This document shows, in pieces, positions 49,919-52,142 of a stretch of 52,142 nucleotides of DNA. The first letter of the stretch is position 1, and the number at the start of each line of letters is the position of its first letter. Location of the stretch: positions 1 through 52,142 of the forward strand of contig CAMJDT010000010.1 of NCBI GenBank assembly GCA_946404495.1, read 5' to 3'. Origin of the DNA: an uncultured Bacteroidales bacterium. Its GTDB lineage: Bacteria > Bacteroidota > Bacteroidia > Bacteroidales > Paludibacteraceae. Under the pieces are notes generated by a model. That model searched no databases, had not been told where the DNA came from, and was given only the letters and a program-made list of their open reading frames with translations. The translations under genes were made by a program, and so were the position numbers.

Positions 49919-52142
49919 TTACCTTCCAAATTCTCTCCCCAATGTATCGTACCACTTTCCATCTCGGATGATATAGATCTGTCCGTTGTACAGTATCTTC
50001 TGTGCCTCTACCCTGCTTTCCGCTTCGATCTCGTCCAGTTCGGTATAGCCTGTATAGACAAATTCACAGGTGCGGTAGAACCGATCCTCGCCCTCGCGCT
50101 TGAGGAGGATAGAGAAGATATGTCCCAGATCCTCCGGCGTAACGGCCAGATAGGACTGTATCGCTCCTATAATCGGCATGCCGTCCTTGTACCATTGGTA
50201 CTGGATGAACTTATAGTGACCGTAGTTGTAGCGTTCGTTGAGGATCGCAATGAATCCGTCCTTCTGCTGCACGATACGCGGGGTATACATGGTCTCGAAT
50301 ACTACCGGCACGGGATCAGCGGGGCAGGCTGCACTCTGGAACTGCACATAGGCCGTGTAGATATCCGGTCGCAAGGTATCGGATACTGCGAGTGTGATCT
50401 GTTCTGTCAGGTCAAATGCCTCACGCAAGGGTTTCCTCTTACCATCCAAGCCCTCGGCCATCGTTACGATGACGGAGTCGACAAGACCGCTTCGGAGCTG
50501 ATACGGAATCGTAATCGCACCGCCGTTCGGGCAGATAAGGAGCGTATCGTGGTACTGCGCATTGTCTTGCAAGTCGCTACGCACGATCGGATTGACGGTC
50601 AGTACCAGCCTTGTGACGCTGTCGCAACCGGCAGCTGTGACATCGCGCAACTCAAAGAGGAAGGTATCGGTCTTCGTCAACGCATACGGCGCACGGTAGT
50701 CCTTGTTGTCGGCATACCAGCGGAAGGCTTCGTTCTCGCAGATAAGGGCGCTATCTACATGCAGGAACTCTCGCTGGAAGGAAACCTTGCGCACCGAGTC
50801 GGCCGTGCATCCGTACCTATTGATAAAGGTACCGATTGAATCAATGAAGTCGCCGTTTTCGGCAAAGTGGATCACACCGTGGCTGTCACGATAGCTGTCC
50901 GCACAAGTCGATACGGAATCCGCAAATGCCACCGCGTGCACATTGGGCAGATAGATGACGTACTTAAAGGTATCCTGGCATACATCACCCGACATGCTGG
51001 CAATAGCTGACATCTCGAAGCGTCCGCCCGAGTCGGGATACTGGTGCGTAATGGTCTTGTTGATATCATCTACCACGGCCGAACCGTCGCCGAAGTCCCA
51101 AAGCAGGTTCGTAATGGTCTCCGTCGTGTCAACATACTCCCTACCCGTCTGACGGTTGATACGCATCACGGCAGAGTTATTGGAGAATACCACTTTGTTC
51201 TCGCAGTTAGCAGAGATGACATTAGGCGATATTCTTGCCTTCGGGCCACGCGGATTAGGATTGGCGGTCAGAGTATAGTAGCAGTTACGCTTACCCTTGG
51301 TGATCAGATCCACCAGATATAGGGCGGTATCCGTACGGCTGATCTGCAAGATCGAGGAGTCGGACAAAATGACGGAAGGATTATTGGCCGCATACCAACG
51401 ATAGTCGAAGCCCTCGGGTGCCTGGAAGTGGTCCAAGTTGTAATCGCCGCAAGCCACGCCCTGCAGGTCACCACCCTTGCAGTTCATCGTGAAATACGCA
51501 TAGCCAAAGTGACCGGCAAGGGTGCAATCGTAAGCCGTAAGACGAATCTTAAGCGTCTGTCCCACATAGTTACGCAGACTCACGGTAATAGTCTGCCAGT
51601 CGCACCAGTCTACGCGATCATATCCCGAACCCTCTATATGCCAACTACGCGTATCGCCGAATCCGGGCTTGAAGTCGCATTGAGCACAGGGATCAATCGT
51701 CGTACTGCCGCGCAATATCTCCAACTTAAAACGAGGTTGCTCGTCCTCACTATGGTTCGGGTTCTGCAGCACGCAGGCATACTTCAGCTCCAGCAGGTCA
51801 CTCACGCCGGCCTCCACGGTATAGTCGTATTCAACGGTCGAAGCATGATAGCCGGTGGAAACCCAGAATCCGTTGACGCGTACCGACGCGATCTCTCCTT
51901 CGGGAATCGTCTTCAGACGTCCGCCCGTTCGGGGATCCCGTTCGCCTATCTCATAGTGAATGGTATGACGACTGAGCTCGTTATTATAGCCGTAGTCCAC
52001 CTGACCGGAGTTATCGTGCAGGTGGGAATCGTAATTGCTATTATCCGTCCAGAAGCACTTGGCAGCACCGGAGTTATCGGTAGTCAAATCCAGATAATCG
52101 ATACAGCGTGCACCTTTGATCCAGACAAATTTCTTGGTAAAC
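49919..52142 (-). CDS. Large PKD surface protein (paralog B), partial at window edge
   Basis: At least 741 residues; the frame is open to the window edge and continues KKFVWIKGARCIDYLDL upstream, just as in paralog A, so the 5' end and start are missing. It covers the same sandwich domains, PKD domain (WDFGDGS), GCDSVTRLVLTVNP repeats and a C-terminal motif KILYNGQIYIIRDGKWYDTLGRE. Long stretches are identical to paralog A, while others (for example the GCDSV repeat before the final domain) differ. It is coupled at short distance to A, so the two probably arise by tandem duplication and are expressed together. Confidence 0.8.
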   Translation of the reverse strand, partial: FTKKFVWIKGARCIDYLDLTTDNSGAAKCFWTDNSNYDSHLHDNSGQVDYGYNNELSRHTIHYEIGERDPRTGGRLKTIPEGEIASVRVNGFWVSTGYHASTVEYDYTVEAGVSDLLELKYACVLQNPNHSEDEQPRFKLEILRGSTTIDPCAQCDFKPGFGDTRSWHIEGSGYDRVDWCDWQTITVSLRNYVGQTLKIRLTAYDCTLAGHFGYAYFTMNCKGGDLQGVACGDYNLDHFQAPEGFDYRWYAANNPSVILSDSSILQISRTDTALYLVDLITKGKRNCYYTLTANPNPRGPKARISPNVISANCENKVVFSNNSAVMRINRQTGREYVDTTETITNLLWDFGDGSAVVDDINKTITHQYPDSGGRFEMSAIASMSGDVCQDTFKYVIYLPNVHAVAFADSVSTCADSYRDSHGVIHFAENGDFIDSIGTFINRYGCTADSVRKVSFQREFLHVDSALICENEAFRWYADNKDYRAPYALTKTDTFLFELRDVTAAGCDSVTRLVLTVNPIVRSDLQDNAQYHDTLLICPNGGAITIPYQLRSGLVDSVIVTMAEGLDGKRKPLREAFDLTEQITLAVSDTLRPDIYTAYVQFQSAACPADPVPVVFETMYTPRIVQQKDGFIAILNERYNYGHYKFIQYQWYKDGMPIIGAIQSYLAVTPEDLGHIFSILLKREGEDRFYRTCEFVYTGYTELDEIEAESRVEAQKILYNGQIYIIRDGKWYDTLGREFGR

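Overview
The window looks like the chromosome of a gut-type Bacteroidales bacterium (phylum Bacteroidota). The evidence is a SusC/SusD glycan-utilization locus, Bacteroidota-type promoters (TTTG, about 20 nt, TAnnTTTG), many lipoproteins with a short MKK...C leader, DUF2490, DUF4956 and DUF1295 genes, and C-terminal motifs like those of type IX secretion (T9SS) cargo. Gene density is high, operons overlap by ATGA or TAATG, and no rRNA, tRNA, CRISPR array or intact insertion sequence was seen.

Layout. 1-2.8 kb (minus strand): a small operon (winged-helix protein, truncated ZIP transporter, DUF1295 membrane protein, 73-aa protein, lipoprotein start), then a ferritin-like gene and a nitroreductase lipoprotein. 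2.9-7.05 kb (plus): a compact cluster of VTC-domain polyphosphate-polymerase-like protein, DUF4956 membrane protein, DUF2490 barrel, Cthe_2159-type carbohydrate-binding lipoprotein and a secreted unknown. 7.07-8.9 kb: a BASS-family transporter and an 800-bp gene-free stretch with a large inverted repeat. 8.9-17.5 kb: maintenance genes (uvrA, an exosortase-like protease overlapping tsaD, ssb, an RlmL-like methyltransferase, MscS, DUF486, TtcA-like). 17.6-25.85 kb: a secreted two-domain protein followed by a complete histidine-to-glutamate operon (ftcD, hutU, hutH, hutI) ending in folD, which handles the folate product of FtcD. 25.84-40.4 kb: a beta-glucan/cellulose utilization locus (PAS protein, GH9, GPH symporter, surface glycan-binding lipoprotein, SusD, SusC, GH5, GH94) facing a divergent AraC regulator. 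40.8-43.7 kb: korAB, 2-oxoacid:ferredoxin oxidoreductase. 43.8-52.1 kb (minus): two tandem paralogous PKD-containing surface proteins, an outer-membrane barrel and an OmpA-family protein, arranged like a T9SS adhesin, SprF-like and PorE-like module.

The most unusual signal belongs to no gene: short degenerate arrays with a strict period of about 7 bp (some 8 or 11) are scattered through nearly every larger intergenic gap and also sit inside coding sequences, including three places in uvrA, one in tsaD, and the signal-peptide codons of several exported proteins. The word changes from site to site, but the period is kept. The next most interesting items are the VTC/DUF4956/DUF2490/Cthe_2159 cluster (a probable surface-polymer or adhesion system without CotH), the tandem adhesin module, and the orphan exosortase.
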